A stretch of DNA of 8,298 nt from Candidatus Peribacterales bacterium (GTDB lineage Bacteria > Patescibacteriota > Gracilibacteria > Peribacterales > Peribacteraceae), in NCBI GenBank assembly GCA_021731345.1, contig JAKFXO010000094.1, forward strand, positions 1 to 8,298. The letters run 5' to 3'. A model generated the notes under the pieces. The model worked only from the letters and a program-made list of their open reading frames with translations. It did no database searches and was not told the DNA's origin. Position numbers and translations under genes: made by a program. This document shows, piece after piece, positions 1 through 6,161 of this stretch. The stretch's first letter is position 1. The number at the start of each line of letters is the position of its first letter.

Positions 1-447
1 AAGACAATTGTTTGGACTGCAGGTATGAAGGCAAATCGTTTAGCTTCCATGGTTCCTGGCATCACAGTCGACAAACGCGGTCGCGCAGTTGTCGATGCAG
101 CACTTTCTGTTCCTGGGCATGAAGGCGTCTATGTCATTGGTGATGCAGCCGCGACCAAATATTCAGGCATGGCACAGACAGCTCTGTCTGACGCCACATA
201 CGTTGCTGCTGCAATTAGTGCAGCATCGAAAGGTAAAACTATTGGCGCTTACACTCAGCCAGCTCCGGCGTATTCGGTTCCCGTAGGACCGCGTTGGGCC
301 GCAACCGTGTATCACGGCATGCAATTCTTCGGATTCATTGGTTGGTGTCTACGAAGAGCTGCGGATCTTCGTGCTTTTGCCTCACTACTGCCACTCACAG
401 CAGCTTTGCGCGCATACATGGGAGGAAACACCGTTATCGACGAGTAA
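1..447 (+). CDS. Type II NADH dehydrogenase-like FAD/NAD(P) oxidoreductase, C-terminal part
   Basis: The reading frame is open from the first base, so the N-terminus lies outside the window; 148 codons remain before the TAA stop. The segment TIVWTAG near the start and VYVIGDAA about 45 residues later are the typical C-terminal signatures of two-dinucleotide-fold flavoproteins; the second contains the Asp that contacts FAD. The following GMAQTALSDA segment fits the helix after this motif in NDH-2 enzymes. The tail (HGMQFFGFIGWCLRR and beyond) resembles the amphipathic membrane-binding end of NDH-2. Members of this family oxidise NADH and pass electrons to quinone at the inner face of the membrane without pumping protons. 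The quinone-using role is inferred; a sulfide:quinone oxidoreductase or other relative cannot be excluded from the C-terminus alone. The next gene starts about 26 bases downstream on the same strand. Confidence 0.8.
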   Translation, partial: KTIVWTAGMKANRLASMVPGITVDKRGRAVVDAALSVPGHEGVYVIGDAAATKYSGMAQTALSDATYVAAAISAASKGKTIGAYTQPAPAYSVPVGPRWAATVYHGMQFFGFIGWCLRRAADLRAFASLLPLTAALRAYMGGNTVIDE

Positions 448-460
448 ACCGGTTCCTGTG

Positions 461-466
461 TATGAT
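461..466 (+). promoter_or_regulatory. Probable -10 box for the small exported protein
   Basis: TATGAT lies seven bases before the ATG at 474, with TCGACG (438-443, four of six matches to the -35 consensus) 17 bases upstream. This spacing would start the transcript at or next to the ATG, giving a leaderless message. It agrees with the absence of a Shine-Dalgarno sequence and with similar arrangements at two other genes in the window. The upstream half overlaps the end of the preceding gene, so read-through is also possible. Confidence 0.4.
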
Positions 467-473
467 CTCGTGC

Positions 474-989
474 ATGAAGACACGATGGATCATGTCGCTG
501 GCATTGGTAATTTTAACGCTTCCTGTCGTAGCTTCAGGACACGGCGTCGGAACTTCCTTTGAACGCCAGACAGATGAGTTCTTCGTTGATATTGGTTTTG
601 ATCGAGACTTTCAGGTTGGCGAAGAAACACTGATCGACTTCAGTTTGTTTTCCGTGAAAAAAGGAAAAGTTGAAGATTTAGCGAGCTTCACAAAACTTAT
701 CTACAGCATTCATTCAGGCTCTACAATTCTTGCCAGCAGAGAAATTACAAAGCCTGAATTTGGGAAAGTATTTGAGACAGTAACCCCAAAGAAGCGTGGA
801 AATTGGGTGCTGACTGTAGATTTCATCAATGATGATGCATCCGTGTATGCCACCTCTTTTGACATGGACATTATTCCATCTGCAAAAGCGCAGCCAATTG
901 CGGCTTCTAATACTCCCTTATTCGTCATCATAATCGCCTGCATTGCTACGGCTGCATATTTTGTTTTTAGACGACCTTCAAGCCTTTGA
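474..989 (+). CDS. Small exported protein with signal peptide and C-terminal membrane anchor
   Basis: The predicted product has 171 residues. It begins with a clear signal peptide: MKTRW, then a hydrophobic stretch ending in VVASGHG, so cleavage is likely near residues 19-23. A middle part of about 115 residues is rich in beta-type alternation (FVDIGFDRDFQVGEETLIDFSL; later GNWVLTVDF). A final transmembrane segment (about residues 148-166) is followed by a basic tail, FRRPSSL. The layout suggests an outward-facing immunoglobulin-like beta-sandwich domain held in the membrane. It resembles small conserved proteins that begin with HGVG or HGIG after the signal peptide, sometimes compared with CopC/YtkA-type domains; no copper-binding set of residues is evident. 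I chose ATG 474 over ATG 462 because of the -10 box just before it and the better signal peptide. The frame is open further upstream but overlaps the preceding gene. The TGA stop overlaps the possible TTG start of the next gene. Function unknown. Confidence 0.72.
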   Translation: MKTRWIMSLALVILTLPVVASGHGVGTSFERQTDEFFVDIGFDRDFQVGEETLIDFSLFSVKKGKVEDLASFTKLIYSIHSGSTILASREITKPEFGKVFETVTPKKRGNWVLTVDFINDDASVYATSFDMDIIPSAKAQPIAASNTPLFVIIIACIATAAYFVFRRPSSL

Positions 990-997
990 GCTTGCCC

Positions 998-2893
998 ATG
1001 CCAAAACTGCCGACGATCACTGTTGTTGCAAGCATTGTTTGTAGCTTCTTCTTTGTAGGACTCATAGTTTTTGGATCTACACTTCGTCATGAATTTGTGA
1101 GTTGGGACGACGAGCTTCTCATTGTAAATAACGCAAATGTTCATGAAATTTCTTTGACGACTATTCGCAATGTTTTTACGACGTACGATCCTGAGTTGTA
1201 CATACCACTAACGCTGATGTCGTATCAAACTGATGATGCGATTGGAGGTGGGAATCCGTTTGTGACACACGTTGTTAACCGCGCACTGCACATACTGAAC
1301 TCACTCCTGGTTGCATGGCTTCTTTATACTCTCATCAAGCGAGGATGGCTTGCAATAGCGCTCGGATTGATTTTTCTCGTTCACCCCCTGAATACAGAAG
1401 CAGCTGTCTGGGCCTCTTCTCGGAAAGACCTACTATCGACTTTTTTCTTTCTCAGCTCTCTCTTGGCTTGGTTGCAGTACCGCGAGCTTCCAAACACAAA
1501 GCGATACGCCTTTTCTCTCATACTTTTCATTCTTGCGCTGCTTTCCAAGGTAATGGCGGTGACCTTGCCTGTCGTCATGATCTTGATCGATCTTTTAGAT
1601 GGAAAGGGGATAAGCCAAGCATCGCTCAAGGAGAAAACACCGTTTTTTATGGCATCTATAGTTTTTGGAGTGATCGGTCTTTTTGGTAAAACGGACGTAC
1701 TTGCAGCTTCCAGTGCACTTCAGAAAATTCTTGTAGCCTGCAAAGCGACAGTTTTCTACGTCACAAAGTTTTTTGTTCCTCATGGTTTATCCGCAATGTA
1801 TCCGTACACACAGCCGATTACGGTACTTTCACCTGACTTTCTATTTCCTCTTATTCTTTTGCTTTGTGCACTCGGAGCATTGTGGCGATTTTCACCACAC
1901 AGCAGGCACGTGACATTTGGAGTGCTGCTATTTCTCATTGCGCTTGTACCAACGTTTACAAATTTTTCCAAAGGTGGAGATTTTTACATTGCGTCCGATA
2001 GGTACTCCTACATTCCAATAATTGGTCTTTTGGTGATCGTTGGCGCTTGCATGCGCTACGTGATCGACATGCCAGGTGGGATGCGTGTCAGGGCATCCAG
2101 AAGAAATGCACTTCTTGTGAGTACATGCTTCGTCATGGTTCTTTTTGGTTACCTTAGTAGTGTGCAAGCAGCTGTCTGGAAAAATAACACCAGCTTGTAC
2201 GAGGATATTCTTAGGAAATACCCAGATGCACGCGCTGCTCATAACAACCTCGGTATGGAGCTATTTAAGAGTGGACGTTACGCAGCTGCTATCGATGCAT
2301 TTGATCGAGCATTAGCAATACACAAAGATCCCAAGACTGAAACGAACAAAGCAGCAGCTCTTGTTGGTCTTGGAAAGCTAGACGAAGCGATGATCGTGTT
2401 TCGAAAGTCTTTGGAGCAAAATCCAAGGCTCACCGACGCACTGTATGGCATCGGCAATATCTATCAGCGAAAAGGTGATCTGCTTGCAGCTGCAGAGCAG
2501 TACCGAAAGACTCTCGACCTTGATCCTAAGCACATCAGCGCCAGGAATAATCTCGGTATCACATACATTCAATTGAAGGACTGGAGTAGCGCGATAGAAG
2601 CCTTAAAAATAGTGATTGCTCAGAAGCCGAGCTTTGTTGAGCCGTATTATAATCTTGCTGGTGTGTACGAAGAAAAAGGTTTGAAGAAAGAAGCCGAAGA
2701 GATGTATCAAAAAAGCATAGAGCTTTCTCCTCTTGATGCAGATGCGCTTTCACGACTTGCAAGCATGTTGTATGACAGAGGAGAAATCGATGAAGCAGCA
2801 GAACTTCTTACGAGAGCTCTTACGATAGATTCATCAAACCAAGCAGCGCTGTCTCTCGTTCTCAAGATGAGAGAAGACGGCGTGGCACAATAA
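998..2893 (+). CDS. TMTC-like GT-C membrane glycosyltransferase with C-terminal TPR repeats
   Basis: The product has 631 residues from ATG 998; an in-frame TTG at 986 overlapping the previous stop is the alternative start, and neither has a Shine-Dalgarno site. The first 400 residues are a multi-pass membrane region. Features of the GT-C fold as in TMTC/O-mannosyltransferase-like proteins are visible: an acidic pair in FVSWDDELLI (residues 33-42) in the first external loop, HPLNTEAAVWASSRKDLL (129-146), LSKVMAVTLP (182-191) and SDRYSYIPIIGL (333-344). Residues about 413-625 form six TPR units (for example NNLGMELFKSGRYAAAIDAF and NLAGVYEEKGLKKEAEEMY). Family knowledge suggests transfer of a sugar from a lipid-linked donor to an acceptor outside the membrane, with the TPRs binding partners; donor and acceptor cannot be read from the sequence. 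It follows the small exported protein directly, so co-expression is likely. It ends 13 bases from a convergent gene. Confidence 0.8.
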   Translation: MPKLPTITVVASIVCSFFFVGLIVFGSTLRHEFVSWDDELLIVNNANVHEISLTTIRNVFTTYDPELYIPLTLMSYQTDDAIGGGNPFVTHVVNRALHILNSLLVAWLLYTLIKRGWLAIALGLIFLVHPLNTEAAVWASSRKDLLSTFFFLSSLLAWLQYRELPNTKRYAFSLILFILALLSKVMAVTLPVVMILIDLLDGKGISQASLKEKTPFFMASIVFGVIGLFGKTDVLAASSALQKILVACKATVFYVTKFFVPHGLSAMYPYTQPITVLSPDFLFPLILLLCALGALWRFSPHSRHVTFGVLLFLIALVPTFTNFSKGGDFYIASDRYSYIPIIGLLVIVGACMRYVIDMPGGMRVRASRRNALLVSTCFVMVLFGYLSSVQAAVWKNNTSLYEDILRKYPDARAAHNNLGMELFKSGRYAAAIDAFDRALAIHKDPKTETNKAAALVGLGKLDEAMIVFRKSLEQNPRLTDALYGIGNIYQRKGDLLAAAEQYRKTLDLDPKHISARNNLGITYIQLKDWSSAIEALKIVIAQKPSFVEPYYNLAGVYEEKGLKKEAEEMYQKSIELSPLDADALSRLASMLYDRGEIDEAAELLTRALTIDSSNQAALSLVLKMREDGVAQ

Positions 2894-2906
2894 TTATATG
2901 TGAGAA

Positions 2907-3907
2907 TTACGCGACGATTTCAATGAAGCTCCTATTTTTTGAAAGAAGATCCTGAAGAACTGACACTGGAGGCGTTTCATGGGAATCGCCGTTACTTTTT
3001 GCAAGCTTATGACCGTCTCTTGTCAGCATTGGTCCAACAAAGTGATCGACCATGTCAGGTGCAATATTATCCATAAGCTCACTCATTCTGGAGGCCTTTG
3101 GACGATTTCCAATTCCCCATGGGATTCCATAGTCACCGCCAAAGACATGGAGAACCTTTCCTTCGTGATGCTGCCTCGTCAGTAATCCATCTCGGATAGG
3201 ATCAACGGTGTAGTGCATGGACCAGTTCATCTCGCCAAGCTGAGGGCGGATAAACAATCGTTCCGTTGTGCACCTTTGCGAAAGACAAGTGCTGAGAATC
3301 CCTACGGGACCTGCGCGAACATTGTCATCCGAACTTACAGAAGTCTTGCAATCACCACAGAACGGTCGTACGTATTGCATGCTGCCAGAGTCCGTAAAAT
3401 CAAAAAGAGCATTGATCGCCTGCCTATTATTCCAAAGCATGCTGTAGAGAAGGCTGCCGTTTTGAGAATTATCTAGATTACTTTCTGATGAATCCTTCAT
3501 GTAGTCCGACATGTGCTGAATGCACACACGGTTCATCATGTCGCTATCTCCAAGTTCCGACGAAACACGTCTCATAAAACTTGTCATAAGATCTTTCACC
3601 GTGTTGGCGGCACGGTAGTTAGGCAGACGAAATGTGTCATCACCTTCGCTATTGGCGAGCTTGTGGTGGTGTTCTCGATTGTCGACAAAGAACACGCCCT
3701 TTGCATGGGGATTTGCGTGCAGAGCTTGCCTGCCTTCAACATCGTCAAATAATGCCCTAAGTGCAGACTATGCCTTGTAGGGTTGATTCCCATCGTCACA
3801 ACGTCTGCTCCCTGAGAAACTTCTTCGACAGTAGCGCCGTCTTTCACGTGGTGCAGCATTTCGGTGACTATACGACACTCTGTCATACTGTCAAAAAGTC
3901 CATTCAT
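2907..3907 (-). pseudogene. Class I aminoacyl-tRNA synthetase-like protein (class I LysRS-like core), frameshifted
   Basis: Two minus-strand frames together make one class I synthetase-like protein of about 333 residues. The first frame, from ATG 3907 (alternative TTG 3919), carries GINPTRHSLHLGHY, a HIGH-type ATP-binding motif. The second, open from 3767 down to the stop at 2907, carries FFVDN, cysteine pairs FCGDC and CLSQRC as in a zinc module, a NWSMHYTVDP segment, HVFGGDYG, and GPMLTRDGHKLAKSNGD, a KMSKS-type loop. The order of HIGH, cysteine pairs, Trp/Asp segment and KMSKS best fits class I lysyl-tRNA synthetase; similarity to the TyrRS/TrpRS group at the HIGH motif is also noticeable. 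Joining them needs a -1 shift (one missing base) between about 3748 and 3698. The protein ends about 22 residues after KLAKS, so the anticodon-binding domain of full enzymes (around 500 residues) is absent. It could be a sequencing error in a working gene, a decayed synthetase, or a stand-alone synthetase-like enzyme. It lies 34 bases downstream of tRNA-Phe. Confidence 0.6.
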
Positions 3908-3941
3908 GTGTCTGGACAACCTACATCTAGGAGCGAAAATA

Positions 3942-4016
3942 TGGTGGCCCAGGCCAGAATCGAACTGGCTACGCCTGCCTCTTCAGGGCAGCGCTCTACC
4001 AATGAGCTACCGGGCC
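3942..4016 (-). tRNA. tRNA-Phe (anticodon GAA)
   Basis: The gene folds as a complete 75-base tRNA including an encoded CCA end. The acceptor arm is GGCCCGG with CTGGGCC (one G-U pair), followed by TA at positions 8-9 and the D stem GCTC/GAGC. The anticodon stem is CTGCC/GGCAG with loop CTGAAGA, the variable region is GCGTA, and the T arm is GCCAG-TTCGATT-CTGGC; the discriminator base is A. The anticodon GAA (complement of 3982-3984) reads UUC/UUU. Base 37 is G, whereas many bacterial tRNA-Phe genes have A there. The 5' end and leader are repeated upstream (see repeats). No terminator is visible between it and the synthetase-like gene, so they may share a transcript. Confidence 0.95.
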
Positions 4017-4049
4017 ACGCATGGAAACGTTGATGACGCAAAGAACAAA
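4000..4049. repeat. Direct repeat copy 1: tRNA-Phe 5' end plus leader
   Basis: These 50 bases recur at 4091-4140 with a single difference (4006 G versus 4097 A). On the minus strand the unit consists of a 33-base leader followed by the first 17 bases of tRNA-Phe. This copy belongs to the intact tRNA. The exact offset of 91 bases points to a tandem duplication that included the start of the tRNA gene. Confidence 0.95.
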
Positions 4050-4071
4050 CTCGAGCATTTCTTTCTCTAAC

Positions 4072-4086
4072 GGCTGCATTGCAGCC
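4072..4086. repeat. Perfect short inverted repeat between the duplicated tRNA leaders
   Basis: GGCTGC and GCAGCC form a 6-base-pair perfect stem around an ATT loop. It lies just inside the duplicated interval, where the relic tRNA copy loses similarity to the real tRNA. No T-run follows on either strand, so it does not look like a factor-independent terminator. Its role is unknown; it could be a chance palindrome or part of a rearrangement junction. Confidence 0.6.
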
Positions 4087-4090
4087 TAGG

Positions 4091-4107
4091 CAATGAACTA
4101 CCGGGCC
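4091..4107 (-). pseudogene. Truncated tRNA-Phe relic (5' 17 bases only)
   Basis: The sequence GGCCCGGTAGTTCATTG matches the start of the intact tRNA-Phe at 4016-4000 except for one base in the D stem. Similarity stops abruptly after this and is replaced by unrelated sequence containing a small hairpin. It is best read as a leftover of a tandem duplication or of a lost second tRNA copy. Confidence 0.7.
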
Positions 4108-4140
4108 ACGCATGGAAACGTTGATGACGCAAAGAACAAA
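4091..4140. repeat. Direct repeat copy 2: relic tRNA-Phe 5' end plus leader
   Basis: This is the second copy of the 50-base unit at 4000-4049, with one substitution. On the minus strand it carries the same leader followed by the first 17 tRNA bases (5' end at 4107). The C-to-T change falls in the D stem, and the sequence then leaves the tRNA consensus completely. No anticodon or T arm follows, so this copy cannot form a tRNA. Confidence 0.95.
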
Positions 4141-4179
4141 ATCGTGCAATCAAGCCACTGAAACAAATTGCGCCCGGAA

Positions 4180-4188
4180 AGCATATCA
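4180..4188 (-). promoter_or_regulatory. Possible extended -10 promoter for tRNA-Phe and downstream gene
   Basis: On the minus strand TGATATGCT is an extended -10 form (TGN followed by TATGCT). Transcription would start near 4173, run through the relic copy and the intact tRNA, and may continue into the synthetase-like gene. No good -35 box is visible. A divergent -10-like GATAAT on the plus strand (4188-4193) touches it. The call rests on sequence resemblance only. Confidence 0.3.
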
Positions 4189-4193
4189 GATAA
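4188..4193 (+). promoter_or_regulatory. Possible -10 box of the GGDEF-domain gene
   Basis: GATAAT lies 22 bases before ATG 4216 and would give a leader of about 16 bases. No convincing -35 box is seen at the right distance. It is back to back with the proposed minus-strand tRNA promoter, so the stretch 4150-4215 would act as a small divergent control region. Confidence 0.3.
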
Positions 4194-4215
4194 TCGAGGA
4201 CTGAAAAGACTACGT

Positions 4216-5526
4216 ATGAACGAGGTCAGACTTGGTCAGAGCATTGACTTTATGAGAAATAGTGATACCCTACATTTTCAAATTATTTCTTCATTCATGA
4301 GCGAAGCCCTATCACAACTCTCGGAAAGTCCAGAAGCAGCGGTAAACCGTGTACTTGTCAGTTTGCGCGAGCTGCATATTCAATCTGCAGAAGAGAGGAC
4401 AGATGAAGAGCGCATTGCCGAAGGTATGAGCTCGCAAATCATTGGTGAAACGACACAAAGAGCGCTTCAGGCTCTAATTGAAGTAGAGGCCGCGAAACTG
4501 CGTACCCAAGAAGATGCTGAAGGCTGGGATGCCGCACGCTGTACACAAGAAATTGCTGCCATGAGACAACGCCTCACTGCTGACATTTTTAAGGAGCATT
4601 GGTTTGAATCCACATTATCGAAAGCTGATCACCCTATTCATGCAGCAACGTACGGCACATCGATGTTCCGCTACGACCTTCGCATGCTCATGACGGAGAA
4701 TCCTTCACCTGAGCGTATCGATGAGTTTGCGTGGATTATGCTTGATGCAAACGGACTACGGTCTTTCAAAGACTGCACATCACATGATGAAACAACGCAT
4801 TATCTGCAAGGTGTTGTGCGAATCTTGGTGAATGAAGAAAGTCCAACCCGAAAGAAGCTTGCGGCTCTTGGCATCAGGGCAATCCCGATGGCTACGGGTG
4901 GCGACGAGTTTGTGTTGTACCTTCGCGGTAAGAAACCGATCACACAGCAGATAATCGATGACACTGTGATTTCACTGCAAACGGAAATCTCCGAAAACAA
5001 AGAACTTCAGTCGATGTTGAATTTCGATGATGAAGGAGTCCTAAAGCAGTACGCCATGCCGTCCAGTGCTGAACGAAAAAAGTTTGACAAAATGGATCCC
5101 GCAGACAGGACGGAGCGACTTCGTACTATTCGCGCAACTTTGCCGGATGCCTTCACACCGTCTTTTGCCGGTGGTGGAGCATTAATGCGAGACGGAATGC
5201 TTAAAGCGATTGAACGAGATGAGCTCGACCTAAAAGGGGACGATGAAACCTTCCATACATTGCGCGAGAAAATTGTTCAGGCAACGATCGAACTTGCTGA
5301 ATTAAGGCAAAAGAAAAATAAAGAAGCAGGACTTAAGAAGCTTGAAGTTGAAGATCCCAAAACGTTTGAATTTAGACTAAGAAATGGTGAAAGTCGAAAG
5401 TTGCATGCTCAGAAAATGGCGCTTGTTCGAGAAATTGAAGAATTTAGACGAAGGGTTGAACTTCTGATGCAAGAAGGACTCGCGGGAGAAGAATTGCTCA
5501 GGAATACTCTGAATGAAGCGTCGTAA
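4216..5526 (+). CDS. Soluble GGDEF-domain protein with helical flanks
   Basis: The product has 436 residues from ATG 4216; an in-frame TTG at 4168 would add 16 residues but lies closer to the divergent tRNA leader. There is no signal peptide or membrane segment. Residues 1-150 are mostly helical. A GGDEF domain follows: LDANGLRSFKD (176-186) matches the metal-binding DxNGLKxxND variant, and ATGGDEFVLYL contains an intact GGDEF at 228-232. The usual GHxxGD segment is altered to SHDETTHYL. No RxxD inhibitory site precedes GGDEF. About 80 residues separate GGDEF from FAGGGAL (about 318-324), roughly twice the usual distance, which suggests an insertion. The C-terminal 90 residues are charged and likely coiled coil. 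Intact GGDEF proteins make cyclic di-GMP; whether this one is active is uncertain because other motifs deviate. Its last 29 bases overlap the convergent transglutaminase-like gene. Confidence 0.75.
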   Translation: MNEVRLGQSIDFMRNSDTLHFQIISSFMSEALSQLSESPEAAVNRVLVSLRELHIQSAEERTDEERIAEGMSSQIIGETTQRALQALIEVEAAKLRTQEDAEGWDAARCTQEIAAMRQRLTADIFKEHWFESTLSKADHPIHAATYGTSMFRYDLRMLMTENPSPERIDEFAWIMLDANGLRSFKDCTSHDETTHYLQGVVRILVNEESPTRKKLAALGIRAIPMATGGDEFVLYLRGKKPITQQIIDDTVISLQTEISENKELQSMLNFDDEGVLKQYAMPSSAERKKFDKMDPADRTERLRTIRATLPDAFTPSFAGGGALMRDGMLKAIERDELDLKGDDETFHTLREKIVQATIELAELRQKKNKEAGLKKLEVEDPKTFEFRLRNGESRKLHAQKMALVREIEEFRRRVELLMQEGLAGEELLRNTLNEAS

Positions 5527-6145
5527 GACGTTTGGCACCTTTCCATTCAAGGACTGCTCCTATTCGTCGTTCCATTGCGTCGGCAGGACGAAGAAACGCA
5601 ACGTCAGTACCAGGGAGTACGTCGTAATGCCGTACGGCATCAATGTACTCAGGAACGTAGTACACATCTTCTTCAGCAGTCATCCAACCTTTCGCATCAA
5701 ATCGTGATAGATCAACCGGACGAGAGTATGAGCGCAGAATCTTTTTACCTTTTGGTTCGGCATACTCGTGGAAGAACGTCATCGCGAGTTCACGAATACT
5801 GCGGTAGATAGGATCTCGATACCGGCAGGTGCCGTGATTTGTTTTGCTGATCGCGCCCCACATGCCTTTTCTCTGAAAGACTGCAATGACGTGGTCATCA
5901 TCCTCGTCAGTTACTTTCAGATCCATCACCAGTGGTTTATGTCCCTGAAGCCTAAGAGCGAGTGCGGCGAGCATTGCCCCCTCCATACAATGCGCTGTTC
6001 GCTCACGCAAAACGCGGCGAGGGGACATGTACGTCTCCCCATTTTTTTCAAAGTTTATCGGAAGAGCATCAAGAAAATCTTGAATCTTCGGTGCAGTATT
6101 CAAGCTGCGAAGAATTTTCAGTTCTTGAGTAGTCAGTCCGTACAT
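5498..6145 (-). CDS. Transglutaminase-like (papain-fold) protein of unknown role
   Basis: The product has 215 residues, with ATG at 6145 and a TGA stop. The segment RERTAHCMEGAMLAALALRLQG (around Cys53) looks like the nucleophile helix of transglutaminase-like proteins. DDDHVIAVF (His85) followed by WGAISKTNHG fits the catalytic histidine strand; the third catalytic residue is not certain (Asn103 or Asp111 are candidates). The protein has no signal peptide, so a cytoplasmic role is likely. Such proteins can be proteases, acyl-transfer enzymes or inactive binders, and the substrate is unknown. It starts 16 bases after the obg stop on the same strand and may be partly co-transcribed, but it also has its own -10 box just before the ATG. 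The 3' end overlaps the convergent GGDEF gene by 29 bases. Confidence 0.75.
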   Translation of the reverse strand: MYGLTTQELKILRSLNTAPKIQDFLDALPINFEKNGETYMSPRRVLRERTAHCMEGAMLAALALRLQGHKPLVMDLKVTDEDDDHVIAVFQRKGMWGAISKTNHGTCRYRDPIYRSIRELAMTFFHEYAEPKGKKILRSYSRPVDLSRFDAKGWMTAEEDVYYVPEYIDAVRHYDVLPGTDVAFLRPADAMERRIGAVLEWKGAKRLTTLHSEYS

Positions 6146-6151
6146 GGAACA

Positions 6152-6157
6152 AGTATA
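6152..6157 (-). promoter_or_regulatory. -10 box placed for a leaderless transglutaminase-like mRNA
   Basis: On the minus strand TATACT is followed by six bases and then the ATG at 6145. Initiation at the usual distance from a -10 box would fall on the A of the start codon. No Shine-Dalgarno sequence is present. The -35 region, inside the end of obg, is weak. Confidence 0.5.
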
Positions 6158-6161
6158 GCGC

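Noticed and set aside
987..989. UGA recoded as glycine (Gracilibacteria-type code)
   Set aside because: TGA ends the small exported protein exactly where the next gene starts and also ends the transglutaminase-like gene, and no in-frame TGA occurs inside any well-supported gene here.
710..1144. Minus-strand open frame opposite the exported protein and the glycosyltransferase start
   Set aside because: It lies opposite well-supported coding sequence and shows no domain features.
2886..2902. CACA...TGTG near-palindrome between the convergent glycosyltransferase and synthetase-like genes as a terminator
   Set aside because: Only four outer base pairs form, the inside is AT-rich with mismatches, and there is no T-run.
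3698..3767. Programmed -1 ribosomal frameshift in the synthetase-like gene
   Set aside because: No slippery heptamer or clear downstream structure was found; a simple indel explains it better.
4072..4086. Hairpin as an intrinsic terminator
   Set aside because: The stem is only 6 bp and no T-run follows on either strand.
3942..4140. Duplicated tRNA sequence as an integrase attachment site
   Set aside because: The repeated part is the tRNA 5' end and leader rather than the 3' end, the copies are only 91 bases apart, and no integrase gene is in the window.
3904..4149. Minus-strand open frame across the tRNA and its duplicated leader
   Set aside because: It is made of tRNA and repeat sequence read as codons; there is no start signal or recognisable protein.
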